Counted from the first letter of the stretch, positions 7,281-15,162 are shown. The stretch: DNA of 21,283 nucleotides from JBAXAM01 sp037142515 (GCA_037142515.1 JBAXAM010000023.1:1-21283), one strand, 5' to 3'. Numbers and translations are program-made. Notes: a model not told the origin generated them from the sequence alone.

Positions 7281-7744
7281 GTATTTTCTTGTTTAATTAA
7301 TTTTAAAATTTCTGGGATTTGCTCTTTTATCTCGTCACTCAAGCCTTCACCAAAACTAATATCTTTAGGTTGAATACCAATAATTTTTATTTCAGTTTTA
7401 ATGCCTAATTCATCTGCTAGCTTAAGCATTTCAGCCAAACCAAATCCATGGGTAGATAATACATCACTTTTTATATTTATTTTAGCTTCTGCTGGTGTAA
7501 ATAATTTAACAGTACCAGGTTTTGCCATCATTTGTACCGCATCGACTATAATTGCCTTTTTATATCCCGTCAACTGATCAAGCAGAGCCAAACCGTCAGT
7601 GCCTCCGTCGACAAGAATAAAAGCCTGATTGTCTTCTATTTGTAGAATTTTTATTATTGCAGGGCCAATACCGTCATCATGACGAAATGGGTTGCCGACA
7701 CCAATAACTAGAGTTTTAGGATTAAGATCAAACAAACTCGACAT
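7277..7744 (-). CDS. [NiFe]-hydrogenase maturation protease (HycI/HyaD family)
   Basis: These endopeptidases cut the C-terminal tail of the hydrogenase large subunit once nickel is in place, letting the active site close. The 155-residue protein has the family start VIGVGNPFRHDDGIG, and the three likely nickel-sensing residues: D24, D68 in IIVDAVQ, and H99 in STHGFGL. The substrate is almost certainly the adjacent HydA, whose gene overlaps this one by 17 bases and whose C terminus has a short removable extension. The stop overlaps the transporter start. Confidence 0.94.
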   Translation of the reverse strand: MSSLFDLNPKTLVIGVGNPFRHDDGIGPAIIKILQIEDNQAFILVDGGTDGLALLDQLTGYKKAIIVDAVQMMAKPGTVKLFTPAEAKINIKSDVLSTHGFGLAEMLKLADELGIKTEIKIIGIQPKDISFGEGLSDEIKEQIPEILKLIKQENT

Positions 7745-9017
7745 CGAGAATATGAGTTGAGCACGAAATACACGGATCGTAAGCTCGTACCATCATTTCA
7801 AGCAGCAGTGTAATTTCTTCTTTTGATTTATCTAGGATCGTCGGCAATAATGTGCGGAAGTCGTCCTCTATGTTATTAAGATTTTGTCCAGTTGGAATAA
7901 TGCAGTTTGCTTTTTCCATCAAACCCTGGTCATTGTAGGTGTATTCATGATAGAGAATACCGCGTGGTACTTCAACTGCACCAACGCCAGTTCCAGCTTT
8001 GACTGGGAATTTACGATCCTCTATCTCAATCTTTGTATTTAACAAAGCTTCGGCTGCAGCAATAGCATCATCTGCAATATGGAATAACTCTACAAATTGT
8101 GCCACGGTTATCATATAAGTATTATAACAAGGCGCTTTCAAACCAAGCTCTTCAGCAACTTCTTTGGCACTATTTGATAACCACTGATGGCTGTTATTAA
8201 AACGCGCAAGCGCGCCTACCATCAACGATTCACGTTTATGCTTTACTCTTTTTGCGGTCGAATGATCAATTAAGTATTCATTAGTATAATCGCGATAATT
8301 TTTATAAGAAGATTCACCTGTATCACTTGAATAAATGTTACCTTCAATCAGGGCATATTCTCCCTGTTTATAGAGCGAAACGTATTCTGTTTCGCGCTCA
8401 AATTTTGGCAGCTTTAAGGTTTTTAGGACTTTAATAGCTGTCTTTAACTCGTTTTGAGCATCTTTGAGTTTAGTAATAATGTCTTCTAGTTGTGCTTTAG
8501 TTGGGATTTTAGTCATGGCTTTTGGATATAGGCTGATTGGGTGTATTAATCTACCGCCAATAATATCGCCTATATAATGCCCCAAGCGCTTTAACTTTAA
8601 GGCTTGAATTACCACATCTTTATGTGTATTTACTAGTGGTAGCACTGATTTAGCGCCAACAAAGTCTGGTACTGCTAAAAAATAAATGTGTAATACATGG
8701 CTCTCAAAGTATTCACCGCAGTTAAGCAGCCGGCGCAATAATTTTTCTTGAGTAGAAGGTTTGATATTGAAAGCATCTTCGGTTGCGACGACGGAAGCAA
8801 GTTGATGCCCGACTGAGCAAATGCCACAAATACGGCTTATTATCAAAGCTGCTTCATCAAAATGCCGTCCTTTAAGCATTGCTTCAAAAAATCTAGGAGC
8901 TTCGACAATTTCAAGCTTACATTCTTTAATAACGCCTTCTTGAATATCGACTTTAATATTCCCATGGCCTTCAACACGAGTGATATGGTGTACATCAACA
9001 TGGATATTATTTGACAT
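7728..9017 (-). CDS. hydA: Group 3b [NiFe]-hydrogenase, alpha (large, catalytic) subunit
   Basis: This is the subunit that holds the Ni-Fe active site and splits or forms H2. Both cysteine pairs that bind the metals are present: RICGIC (C64, C67, with H71 after) and DPCISC (C416, C419) near the end. The protein ends in H422 followed by seven residues, ILDVEFV, the expected tail removed by the protease encoded next to it. HHITRVEGHGNIKV near the start is also typical. At 429 residues it fits the short large subunits of group 3 enzymes. It has no signal for export and no selenocysteine. Not to be confused with the [FeFe] HydA. Its start overlaps hydD by 11 bases. Confidence 0.96.
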   Translation of the reverse strand: MSNNIHVDVHHITRVEGHGNIKVDIQEGVIKECKLEIVEAPRFFEAMLKGRHFDEAALIISRICGICSVGHQLASVVATEDAFNIKPSTQEKLLRRLLNCGEYFESHVLHIYFLAVPDFVGAKSVLPLVNTHKDVVIQALKLKRLGHYIGDIIGGRLIHPISLYPKAMTKIPTKAQLEDIITKLKDAQNELKTAIKVLKTLKLPKFERETEYVSLYKQGEYALIEGNIYSSDTGESSYKNYRDYTNEYLIDHSTAKRVKHKRESLMVGALARFNNSHQWLSNSAKEVAEELGLKAPCYNTYMITVAQFVELFHIADDAIAAAEALLNTKIEIEDRKFPVKAGTGVGAVEVPRGILYHEYTYNDQGLMEKANCIIPTGQNLNNIEDDFRTLLPTILDKSKEEITLLLEMMVRAYDPCISCSTHILDVEFV

Positions 9018-9765
9018 CTGGGAATACCTCCTTATTACGCTCTAAAAATAGTTTCAACTTGTTTTTCATTTGATCAAAAGTAAGATTATATTTTTGCATG
9101 ATATCTTGTTGGCTCTTAATATTTGGTTCTGGAATGATGCCACGACAACCAAAACAATAACCGCCGTTACTCGGGCAGCGCGCGCCACAACCAGCGCGAA
9201 TTATTGGTCCCAAGCACTGAATGCCTTTTTCGTAGACGCAAATATTTTCTTTCATTTTGCACTCGACACAAACTGGATAAGTAGGTAAATCTGATTTTTT
9301 ACCTAAGACCAAGTTTTTTACGACGCGTACAAATTCACCAGTGTCAATCGGGCAGCCAGGTATAATAGCGTCAACTTTTACTATCTCATCGATTGCGCGG
9401 GCTGTGGCAGTTTCATACTTAGTGGGATTCTCTGGATAAACATCTTTTTGGTATTGTTCTTTGGTTTGAAAATTTTTCAGGGCATTGATACCAGCAATAG
9501 TCGAACAAGCCCCCAAAGTGATTAAAATTTTTGCGGTATCACGAATCTTTTTTAATCTTGGTATATCGGAGTCGCGGGTTATTGAACCTTCAACGATAGC
9601 AATATCATAGCTGTCTGATTTCTCACTGATTGCCTCACGAAATTCAACAATGTCAATCACTGCAAGCAAATCTAGTAATTGCTCTGGAGCTAGATCAATT
9701 GCCGCAAGCTGACAACCCTCGCAGCAAGAAAAATCAAAAAACGCAACTTTTGGTTTAGTAGCCAT
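9007..9765 (-). CDS. hydD: Group 3b [NiFe]-hydrogenase, delta (small) subunit
   Basis: The small subunit passes electrons between the Ni-Fe site and the flavin module through iron-sulfur clusters. Proximal-cluster ligands are visible as C15 and C18 (CCEGCQ), C87 (LGACST) and C138 (PGCPID). A further eight cysteines (C166, C169, C176, C184, C193, C197, C204, C207) can bind two more [4Fe-4S] clusters, as in cytoplasmic sulfhydrogenases. There is no Tat signal and no C-terminal anchor, so the enzyme is cytoplasmic. Its ATG shares one base with the hydG stop (TAATG), indicating coupled translation. Confidence 0.95.
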   Translation of the reverse strand: MATKPKVAFFDFSCCEGCQLAAIDLAPEQLLDLLAVIDIVEFREAISEKSDSYDIAIVEGSITRDSDIPRLKKIRDTAKILITLGACSTIAGINALKNFQTKEQYQKDVYPENPTKYETATARAIDEIVKVDAIIPGCPIDTGEFVRVVKNLVLGKKSDLPTYPVCVECKMKENICVYEKGIQCLGPIIRAGCGARCPSNGGYCFGCRGIIPEPNIKSQQDIMQKYNLTFDQMKNKLKLFLERNKEVFPDVK

Positions 9766-10625
9766 TAGAATAACTCCTCATTCTTTTCAACTTCTGCATA
9801 ATTAAATACCGGACCTTCTTGGCAAACATAAACGCCGCCCATTTGACAATGGCCACATTTGCCAACGCCACACTTCATTCGACGTTCCATATCCATGTAA
9901 ACATTTTCTTTCGGCATGTTTTTTTCAAGTAAAGATTTGAGCACGAATTTATACATGATCGGTGGTCCGACAATAACTGCAATGGTATTATTCGGATCAA
10001 AGTCGACTTTGGGGATCAAAGTAGTAATAACTCCACAATTACCTTTCCAGCCATCTTCAGCGCGATCTACGGTTTCAAGTAACTCAACATTGCCACCAAT
10101 CTTTGCAAGTTCAGCTAACTCTTCTGGATACATTCTCTCTTTTGGTGTCTTGCAGCCATAAAGAATCGAAATCTTTTTATATTTTTCACGTTCTGGGACT
10201 ACTTTATTGAGCAAAGAGCGCAGTGGAAAGTAACCAATACCACCCATAATAAATAGTATGTGCTTATTAAGCATACGATTGGTTGTGGCTTCAGTAAAGC
10301 CATTACCGAATGGCCCGCGGATATAGACAATATCACCTACGCTCATAGCGTGTAGCTTGGTGGTAATATCACCAATTGCTCGTACGCTCATTTCGAATTT
10401 ATTATTATTACTTGGAGGAGAAGTAATTGATATTGGGGCCTCGCCAATACCAAGAATTGAGACCTGAAAAAACTGTCCTGGAAGATGTCCAGAAGTTTTT
10501 CGATCAAGTAATTCAAATTCAAAAAATTTTTCTTTATCAGATAGGCCTTTAATCTTCGAAATTTTTGCCCGTTCGGGAAGATAAAGATTAGGGTTTTTTT
10601 CTTGTAAATTTAGTTTGTTTCTCAT
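9765..10625 (-). CDS. hydG: Group 3b hydrogenase gamma subunit, FAD/NAD(P)-binding reductase
   Basis: This ferredoxin-NADP reductase-like subunit links the enzyme to NAD(P)(H). In order it has an FAD-binding barrel (HLPGQFFQVS and EAPISITSPP, about 47-71), a nucleotide-binding domain starting at MGGIGYFPLRSLL (127-139), and a C-terminal [2Fe-2S] site with C252, C257, C260 and C268. The name follows the archaeal hydBGDA genes and has nothing to do with the [FeFe] maturase HydG. A good ribosome site (GAGGAG) precedes the ATG. It is separated from hydB by a 36-base gap containing a palindrome. Whether it prefers NADP or NAD cannot be read with confidence. Confidence 0.93.
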   Translation of the reverse strand: MRNKLNLQEKNPNLYLPERAKISKIKGLSDKEKFFEFELLDRKTSGHLPGQFFQVSILGIGEAPISITSPPSNNNKFEMSVRAIGDITTKLHAMSVGDIVYIRGPFGNGFTEATTNRMLNKHILFIMGGIGYFPLRSLLNKVVPEREKYKKISILYGCKTPKERMYPEELAELAKIGGNVELLETVDRAEDGWKGNCGVITTLIPKVDFDPNNTIAVIVGPPIMYKFVLKSLLEKNMPKENVYMDMERRMKCGVGKCGHCQMGGVYVCQEGPVFNYAEVEKNEELF

Positions 10626-10642
10626 TCTTTTCTCCTCTATAA

Positions 10643-10660
10643 CGCAGGCTAAAGCCTGCG
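10643..10660. repeat. Perfect palindrome between hydB and hydG
   Basis: CGCAGGC and GCCTGCG form a perfect 7-base-pair stem around TAAA, starting one base after the hydB stop codon. The sequence resembles GC-rich REP-like palindromes dispersed in many genomes and is more GC-rich than its surroundings. No U-run follows on the minus strand, so a plain terminator is unlikely; a stabilising stem for the upstream message or a mobile REP-type copy are the options. I see no second copy in the window. Confidence 0.8.
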
Positions 10661-10661
10661 G

Positions 10662-11687
10662 CTACCCACCGTTAATAGCCTCAGCGATTTTTTTAGGACT
10701 AATTTCCGCAAGACATGCCCGTACACATCGGCCACAACCAACACAAGCTGATTGGCCATGTTTTTCCATTAAAAAATTGAACTTGCGATCGATGCGATGA
10801 TGTAATCTAGCTGTGGCGCTATGGCGAAAGTTTTCACCACTACCAATAGTGGCAAAAGAGCTTACCATGCAGGCGTCCCACTTGCGAATGCGTTTGCCTT
10901 GTTTTAGGCTTAAGTCCCATTCGTCTTTGACATCAAAACAATAGCAAGTTGGGCATACCATGATACATGAGCCGCAGCTCAAACAACGCGATCCCTCTTG
11001 TTCCCAAACTGCGTGGCTGGTGTTTTGTTTGAAAGTTTCTGGAAGTTTTTCTAGGTTTTTAAAAGGAGTTTCTTTACCAAAACAAGAAGTTTTCTCCGCT
11101 TGAAAAGTGGCAATTTCATTGCCGTTTGCTTTGCTCGTAGTTAAATATTTATCAATAAATTTACGTCCTTTTTCACTAGCAATTTCAATGGCGTAATCAT
11201 TCCCAAGTTCGTAGAGCATTATATCAAAGCCACCAAGGGCGTTTTGCGATCCGACTTTGAAGCAAAAAGCGTTTTTATCGCAGATTTTTTTGCAATCGAT
11301 GCCAATGACGATGGACTGTTCAAGTTTTGCTAAGTAATTTGGATCACCGTGGTCGTCAGCAAAGGCTTCATAAAGTATTTTAAAGCCATTTAAGTCGCAA
11401 GGGCGAATACCAAACAGGACTAAAGGTTTGGCATCTATTTTAGCATTAATCTTACCATCAGGCGTATACTCTAAAATCACCTCTTCTTGAGGGAAAAGAA
11501 ATTTTTTAGGGGAAAGAACAGTTGGCTGATACTCTAGTTTTATCTCATTAGAGCTCGTGATATAGTTAAAAAGGCTACGATCGCCTCTTTTTGTCAAAGC
11601 CGCAACTTGATAATCAGCAATCGTCTTATCAATGCCTTTGAGAAGATTGTCTCTTGTGATAACAAGTTCTGAAGTTTTTGTGCTCAT
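10662..11687 (-). CDS. hydB: Group 3b hydrogenase beta subunit, [4Fe-4S] electron-transfer protein
   Basis: The beta subunit of sulfhydrogenase-type enzymes carries iron-sulfur clusters and in archaeal homologues is linked to sulfur reduction. The 341-residue protein has RPCDLNGF (95-102), a middle cysteine group C132/C136/C142, one [4Fe-4S] site C235-x2-C238-x2-C241-x3-C245, and a second C315-x2-C318-x2-C321-x3-C325. I take the ATG at 11687, which has AAGGA eight bases upstream; the ATG at 11696 overlaps that site and has none of its own. It is the first of the hydBGDA genes and follows a 78-base (or longer) gap after the kinase gene, where its promoter should lie. Confidence 0.93.
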   Translation of the reverse strand: MSTKTSELVITRDNLLKGIDKTIADYQVAALTKRGDRSLFNYITSSNEIKLEYQPTVLSPKKFLFPQEEVILEYTPDGKINAKIDAKPLVLFGIRPCDLNGFKILYEAFADDHGDPNYLAKLEQSIVIGIDCKKICDKNAFCFKVGSQNALGGFDIMLYELGNDYAIEIASEKGRKFIDKYLTTSKANGNEIATFQAEKTSCFGKETPFKNLEKLPETFKQNTSHAVWEQEGSRCLSCGSCIMVCPTCYCFDVKDEWDLSLKQGKRIRKWDACMVSSFATIGSGENFRHSATARLHHRIDRKFNFLMEKHGQSACVGCGRCVRACLAEISPKKIAEAINGG

Positions 11688-11704
11688 TATCTGCATCCTT
11701 ATAT

Positions 11705-11746
11705 ATAGGGAAAGTCTTGAAATCTCAGTGCTGATTTAATCCCTAT
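11705..11746. promoter_or_regulatory. Inverted repeat upstream of hydB (possible operator)
   Basis: Seven-base arms ATAGGGA (11705-11711) and TCCCTAT (11740-11746) are perfect inverse copies 28 bases apart, in the short space before the hydrogenase structural genes. The spacing of about 35 bases centre to centre is near three helical turns and could suit two protein half-sites. Arms this short can occur by chance, and I found no convincing -35/-10 pair here. Confidence 0.25.
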
Positions 11747-11774
11747 TTTTTTATTTTTGCAAGATTTTTTTGAT

Positions 11775-12899
11775 TTAATTGGGGTCTTTAGTCTTTGAAG
11801 GAAAGCTTAAAGTAAACTCGGTATGTTTTTCTGGTTTAGAGATGCAGCTAATGTCTCCGCCATAAGAACGCATAACCATCTTGCAAAAAGCCAATCCCAG
11901 ACCGGTTCCTGCTTTCTTTGTTTCCTTTTCGGTAATGCCAAGAGAAGTGTCGGCAAAGATTAACTTATTATTTGTTTTGCCCTTTTCCAATTGTATTTTT
12001 ATTTTTCCTTTGCCAGCTTCTTTAATAGAAAGTAAAGCATTTTTCACAAGATTAAATAGCATGTGTTGTGTTAATATCTTGTTTCCGTAATAAGTAAAAT
12101 CTTTTGTTTTTTCAAAATAAACTAACAGTTTTTCATGAGGCAAGAAAGGATACATTTCTAGTACGCTTTCAACAGTATCTGCTATAGATAAGTATTGAAA
12201 ATCATCTTTAGTTATTTTTTCAGAAGACAGAGCTCTTATTGTTGTTAGTATATTGTCTATAATGCGAGATGCGGACTTAATGGTGTGCTTAATTGCTTTA
12301 AAATATTTTTCTCTGGCTCCATCATCCGTATGTTTAACATTAACGCATTGTATTCTTTCAAGCAAATCCGCGTTTATGCTAATTATTGCTAGCGGTGTTC
12401 GTATTTCATGGGCGATGCTTCCAGCAAGCCTTTGCATGAATTTTGAGGTTCTTTCTGCAACCTCCTTTTCAGTTTGTAGTTTTTCGATTTTTTTGTGATC
12501 TGTAATATCAACTGAAGTGCCGATCACGCCGACAACATTCTTTTTGTCATCGAACAATGGAACAAGATTAGAAAGATAAAATACTTCTCTTCCATCTGGT
12601 AGCAAAATTGGCTTGTTTTCAATATTTAGTTTTGGTTCGCCGGTCGATATAACTTCCAGTGTGTCTCGTTTCCAAGACGCAGTATGTTCAGCAGTCCATT
12701 TTGCTATTTTTCCTATATTCTCATAAGTCTTGCCTACTACATCTTTCCTAGAGTTTAGACCCATAAACTTGGCTGCATTATCGTTGCAGCCTAAGTAAAC
12801 ACAGTTTCGATCCAACCAATAAACATTGCCAGCCATATAAGCAATAACACGTTCCAAAAAACCGTCATCAAACTTTTTTGTTTTTTCAGTATTATTCAT
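11775..12899 (-). CDS. PAS-domain sensor histidine kinase
   Basis: A 374-residue soluble sensor kinase with no membrane segment. An N-terminal PAS domain and its PAC tail (about 20-135, including GNVYWLDRNCVYLGCND and the ending VIGTSVDITDHK) is followed by a HisKA dimerisation domain with H164 in SIAHEIRTPL. A HATPase domain comes last, with N box FNLVKNALLSI and G2 box GTGLGL (331-336). The G1 box reads DTSLGI instead of the usual DxGxGI, so it is slightly degenerate. No response regulator gene lies nearby. It is located between rubredoxin and hydB on the same strand, so a role in sensing redox or H2 for hydrogenase control is plausible but unproven. The ATG lacks a clear ribosome site. Confidence 0.88.
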   Translation of the reverse strand: MNNTEKTKKFDDGFLERVIAYMAGNVYWLDRNCVYLGCNDNAAKFMGLNSRKDVVGKTYENIGKIAKWTAEHTASWKRDTLEVISTGEPKLNIENKPILLPDGREVFYLSNLVPLFDDKKNVVGVIGTSVDITDHKKIEKLQTEKEVAERTSKFMQRLAGSIAHEIRTPLAIISINADLLERIQCVNVKHTDDGAREKYFKAIKHTIKSASRIIDNILTTIRALSSEKITKDDFQYLSIADTVESVLEMYPFLPHEKLLVYFEKTKDFTYYGNKILTQHMLFNLVKNALLSIKEAGKGKIKIQLEKGKTNNKLIFADTSLGITEKETKKAGTGLGLAFCKMVMRSYGGDISCISKPEKHTEFTLSFPSKTKDPN

Positions 12900-12924
12900 T
12901 AGTCTGAATTTAATGAAATGTTAT

Positions 12925-13095
12925 TTAGGATGTTGTTTTATAGATGGAAAAATCTTTTTTACCAACTCCACATATGGGACATTCCCAGTCTTTTGGCAGA
13001 TTCTCGAAGGACGCTCCTGGATTGATACCACTATCAGTATCGCCTATTGTTGGATCGTAAATATAACCACAAACATTACAAGTATATTTTTCCAT
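12925..13095 (-). CDS. Rubredoxin
   Basis: A 56-residue reading frame reading MEKYTCNVCGYIYDP, then the usual middle DTDSGINPGASFENLP, and DWECPICGVGKKDF. The two C-x2-C knuckles (C6/C9 and C39/C42) bind a single iron, and the length is that of classic rubredoxins. It carries single electrons in the cytoplasm. It lies 25 bases upstream of the kinase gene and 42 bases after the helicase gene, on the same strand as the hydrogenase genes. It could serve the hydrogenase as electron partner or in oxygen defence; both are inference. A short GAAG stretch is the only ribosome-site candidate. Confidence 0.95.
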   Translation of the reverse strand: MEKYTCNVCGYIYDPTIGDTDSGINPGASFENLPKDWECPICGVGKKDFSIYKTTS

Positions 13096-13137
13096 AAATT
13101 TTCTTCTACATTTAGAGCTTCCAATGCTACCAAAGGG

Positions 13138-14247
13138 TTAATTTGCGCGCAACAGTTTTTTGCCAACATATCGCTCAATGCCTTGTAGCTGTTTCATTTC
13201 ACTGTGCAGAGCAATGGAAATGGCAATGCCGGTTTTACCCGCACGACCTGTTCTTCCGATACGGTGTACATAATCTTCATGTGCTCGAGGCAAATCATAA
13301 TTAATAACATGGCTTATATCTGTAACATCAATACCGCGTGCAGCAACATCGGTTGCTACTAAGAATTGAACTTCGCCCTTGCGAAATTGTGCCAATGTTC
13401 GGTTGCGTGCATTTTGTTTTAGATCGCCGTGCATAGCTGCTGCGGAATAGCCGTTATCACGCATTTGCAAAGCTAGTTTATTTGCATAGCGTTTGGTTGC
13501 AGAAAAAATAATTGCTTTAAAAATATTTTCTCGACCAAGTAATTGTCCCAAAAGCTGGTTTTTTTGACGGCTATCAGATGTCATATATACTTCTTGTTTG
13601 ATAAGCTTATGATCGGTTTTTTCTTGAGATATATTAATTCGTACTGGATTTTTTAATAGATCTTTCATTACCGACATCAATTTATCATCAGCTGTAGCGC
13701 TAAATAGTAGAGTTTGACGATTTTTTGGGGTTGCTTTGACAATAGTTTTGATAGCGTTAATGAAACCCATATCCAACATGCGGTCGGCTTCATCAATTAC
13801 CAATATCTCAATATGCGATAAGTCGAGGCGTTTATTTTTCATGTGATCCATCAATCTGCCTGGAGTTGCAATAATAAAATCTATGGGGCGTGATAATTCT
13901 TTTAATTGACGATCGTAAGCAACGCCGCCAACAAAGCTTGCAAGATTAACTTTGAGGAATTTGCTGTATTTCGCAATTACTTTAGTAATTTGTCCCGCTA
14001 GTTCTCGCGTTGGCGCTAAAATTAAGACGCGTGGTTTACCGCTCGATTTTTTGGTGCTAAGAAGTTGCAAACAGGGTAGTACATAGGCTGCTGTTTTTCC
14101 AGTGCCGGTTTGGGCTGAAGCCACTAGGTCTTTGCCGCTTAATATACTTGGGATTGCCTTGGCTTGAATTGTCGTTGGTTTGTCATAACCACAAACTTTA
14201 ATGGCTTGTAAGATTTTTTCCTGCAATTGTAATTCTGTAAATGTCAT
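13138..14247 (-). CDS. rhlE: DEAD-box ATP-dependent RNA helicase, RhlE type
   Basis: The protein unwinds RNA duplexes in ribosome assembly or RNA decay. All core motifs are intact: Q motif region (about 20-30), AQTGTGKT (45-52), PTRELA (79-84), TPGR (128-131), DEAD (152-155), SAT (183-185), ARGID (303-307) and HRIGRTGR (328-335). At 369 residues it stops soon after the core and lacks the long basic tail of many RhlE proteins. A leader of 255 bases with a strong hairpin precedes it. It divides hypAB from the rest of the hydrogenase genes, so it may be a bystander or may share their message. Confidence 0.93.
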   Translation of the reverse strand: MTFTELQLQEKILQAIKVCGYDKPTTIQAKAIPSILSGKDLVASAQTGTGKTAAYVLPCLQLLSTKKSSGKPRVLILAPTRELAGQITKVIAKYSKFLKVNLASFVGGVAYDRQLKELSRPIDFIIATPGRLMDHMKNKRLDLSHIEILVIDEADRMLDMGFINAIKTIVKATPKNRQTLLFSATADDKLMSVMKDLLKNPVRINISQEKTDHKLIKQEVYMTSDSRQKNQLLGQLLGRENIFKAIIFSATKRYANKLALQMRDNGYSAAAMHGDLKQNARNRTLAQFRKGEVQFLVATDVAARGIDVTDISHVINYDLPRAHEDYVHRIGRTGRAGKTGIAISIALHSEMKQLQGIERYVGKKLLRAN

Positions 14248-14502
14248 ACTAATTTTTCCTCTAATAAATAAAAAATAAAATAATGAAACAAATAATGTGC
14301 AGCAAGCTGCAAACTATTTGTTTGGTGGAAGCTATTAACAAGATCGAAGTTTTTGGCAATGCACAAGAAAATGGATCTGGCTGTTATCTCATTGCCAATC
14401 GTGATAGAGAAAAAACTATAATGAATAATGCCGGCTGGTAATGACTCGCTAGGCTGAATGTAAACATTAATTAAGTAATAAAGCAAGTAACTTAAGTTGG
14501 TC
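14248..14502. other. Non-coding leader between hypB and rhlE
   Basis: This 255-base stretch holds no convincing gene. An 80-codon frame on the minus strand is unlike any family I know and has random-looking composition. The stretch contains the hairpin described separately and a T-rich tract before the rhlE ribosome site (AGAGGA). It likely carries the rhlE promoter; I could not pick a convincing one. Confidence 0.6.
14286..14323 (-). promoter_or_regulatory. Hairpin in the rhlE leader, possible attenuator
   Basis: Outer arms AAACAAATA and TATTTGTTT (nine pairs) enclose inner arms GCAGC and GCTGC (five pairs) with small internal loops. On the rhlE sense strand the hairpin is followed within a few bases by a T-rich tract and then the rhlE ribosome site about 25 bases on. 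It could attenuate transcription, act in cold-sensitive control as other helicase leaders do, or terminate hypAB transcripts. Confidence 0.5.
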
Positions 14503-15162
14503 TTAAGCCTTACTTAACAATTCAATTTGTTTTTCAAGCCATTCTATCCATTTATCAATGCCTAAATTATTTTTACAATCTGTTTCAATTACTGGCAAAT
14601 TAGATTTAAGTTTTTTAATATCAGCATAAAAGCTGGTTGGGCTAAAATCTACGTGTTTAAGCAGGTCCATCTTGTTGAGAATTACTAGGGTTGCTTCGCG
14701 GAATAATAGTGGATATTTCATTGGTTTGTCATCGCCTTCAGGGGTGCTTAGAATAGCAACTTTAGCATTTTCGCCAATATCAAACTCTGCTGGACAAACT
14801 AGATTGCCCACGTTTTCGACAAAAATCAAGTCTAAATTATCCATATCAAGAGCTGAAAATGCTTTTTCAATACTTACCGATTCTAAGTGACAAGCGCCAT
14901 TGGTGTTAATTAGAGCGATAGGTACACCGTATTTCTCAAGGCGTTTGGCATCTTTGTCGGTTTCGACATCACCTTCGATCACTGCTATACGATATTTTTC
15001 TTTTAAAAGGGGTAGGGTTTTTTCAAGTAAAGTGGTCTTGCCTGATCCGGGTGAGCTTATTAAGTTTGTCATAAAAATTTTTTTCTGTTGCAGAAGCGTA
15101 CGGATTTCTGCGGCTTTTTTCTCGTTTGCTTGCAGAACATTTTGCATGATTTTAATTTGCAT
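14503..15162 (-). CDS. hypB: Hydrogenase nickel incorporation GTPase
   Basis: HypB hydrolyses GTP to drive nickel insertion into the hydrogenase large subunit, working with HypA. The 219-residue protein has the P-loop SSPGSGKTT (36-44), the metal site C91-H92 in GACHLES with C123 in GNLVCP, the EGD switch region (63-65) and NKMD (163-166) for guanine recognition. The N-terminal histidine stretch or CCxxC nickel site of some HypB is missing. I take the ATG at 15162, eight bases after GGAG; the upstream TTG/ATG (15180/15177) would overlap that site. The start overlaps the end of hypA by 11 bases. Confidence 0.96.
   Translation of the reverse strand: MQIKIMQNVLQANEKKAAEIRTLLQQKKIFMTNLISSPGSGKTTLLEKTLPLLKEKYRIAVIEGDVETDKDAKRLEKYGVPIALINTNGACHLESVSIEKAFSALDMDNLDLIFVENVGNLVCPAEFDIGENAKVAILSTPEGDDKPMKYPLLFREATLVILNKMDLLKHVDFSPTSFYADIKKLKSNLPVIETDCKNNLGIDKWIEWLEKQIELLSKA

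Noticed and set aside
10643..10660. Intrinsic terminator after hydB
   Set aside because: The stem is perfect but no U-run follows on the sense strand, and the next genes are needed for the same enzyme.
14244..14486. 80-codon minus-strand frame upstream of rhlE
   Set aside because: No family resemblance, no clear ribosome site, random AT-rich composition, and it overlaps a strong hairpin; treated as non-coding leader.
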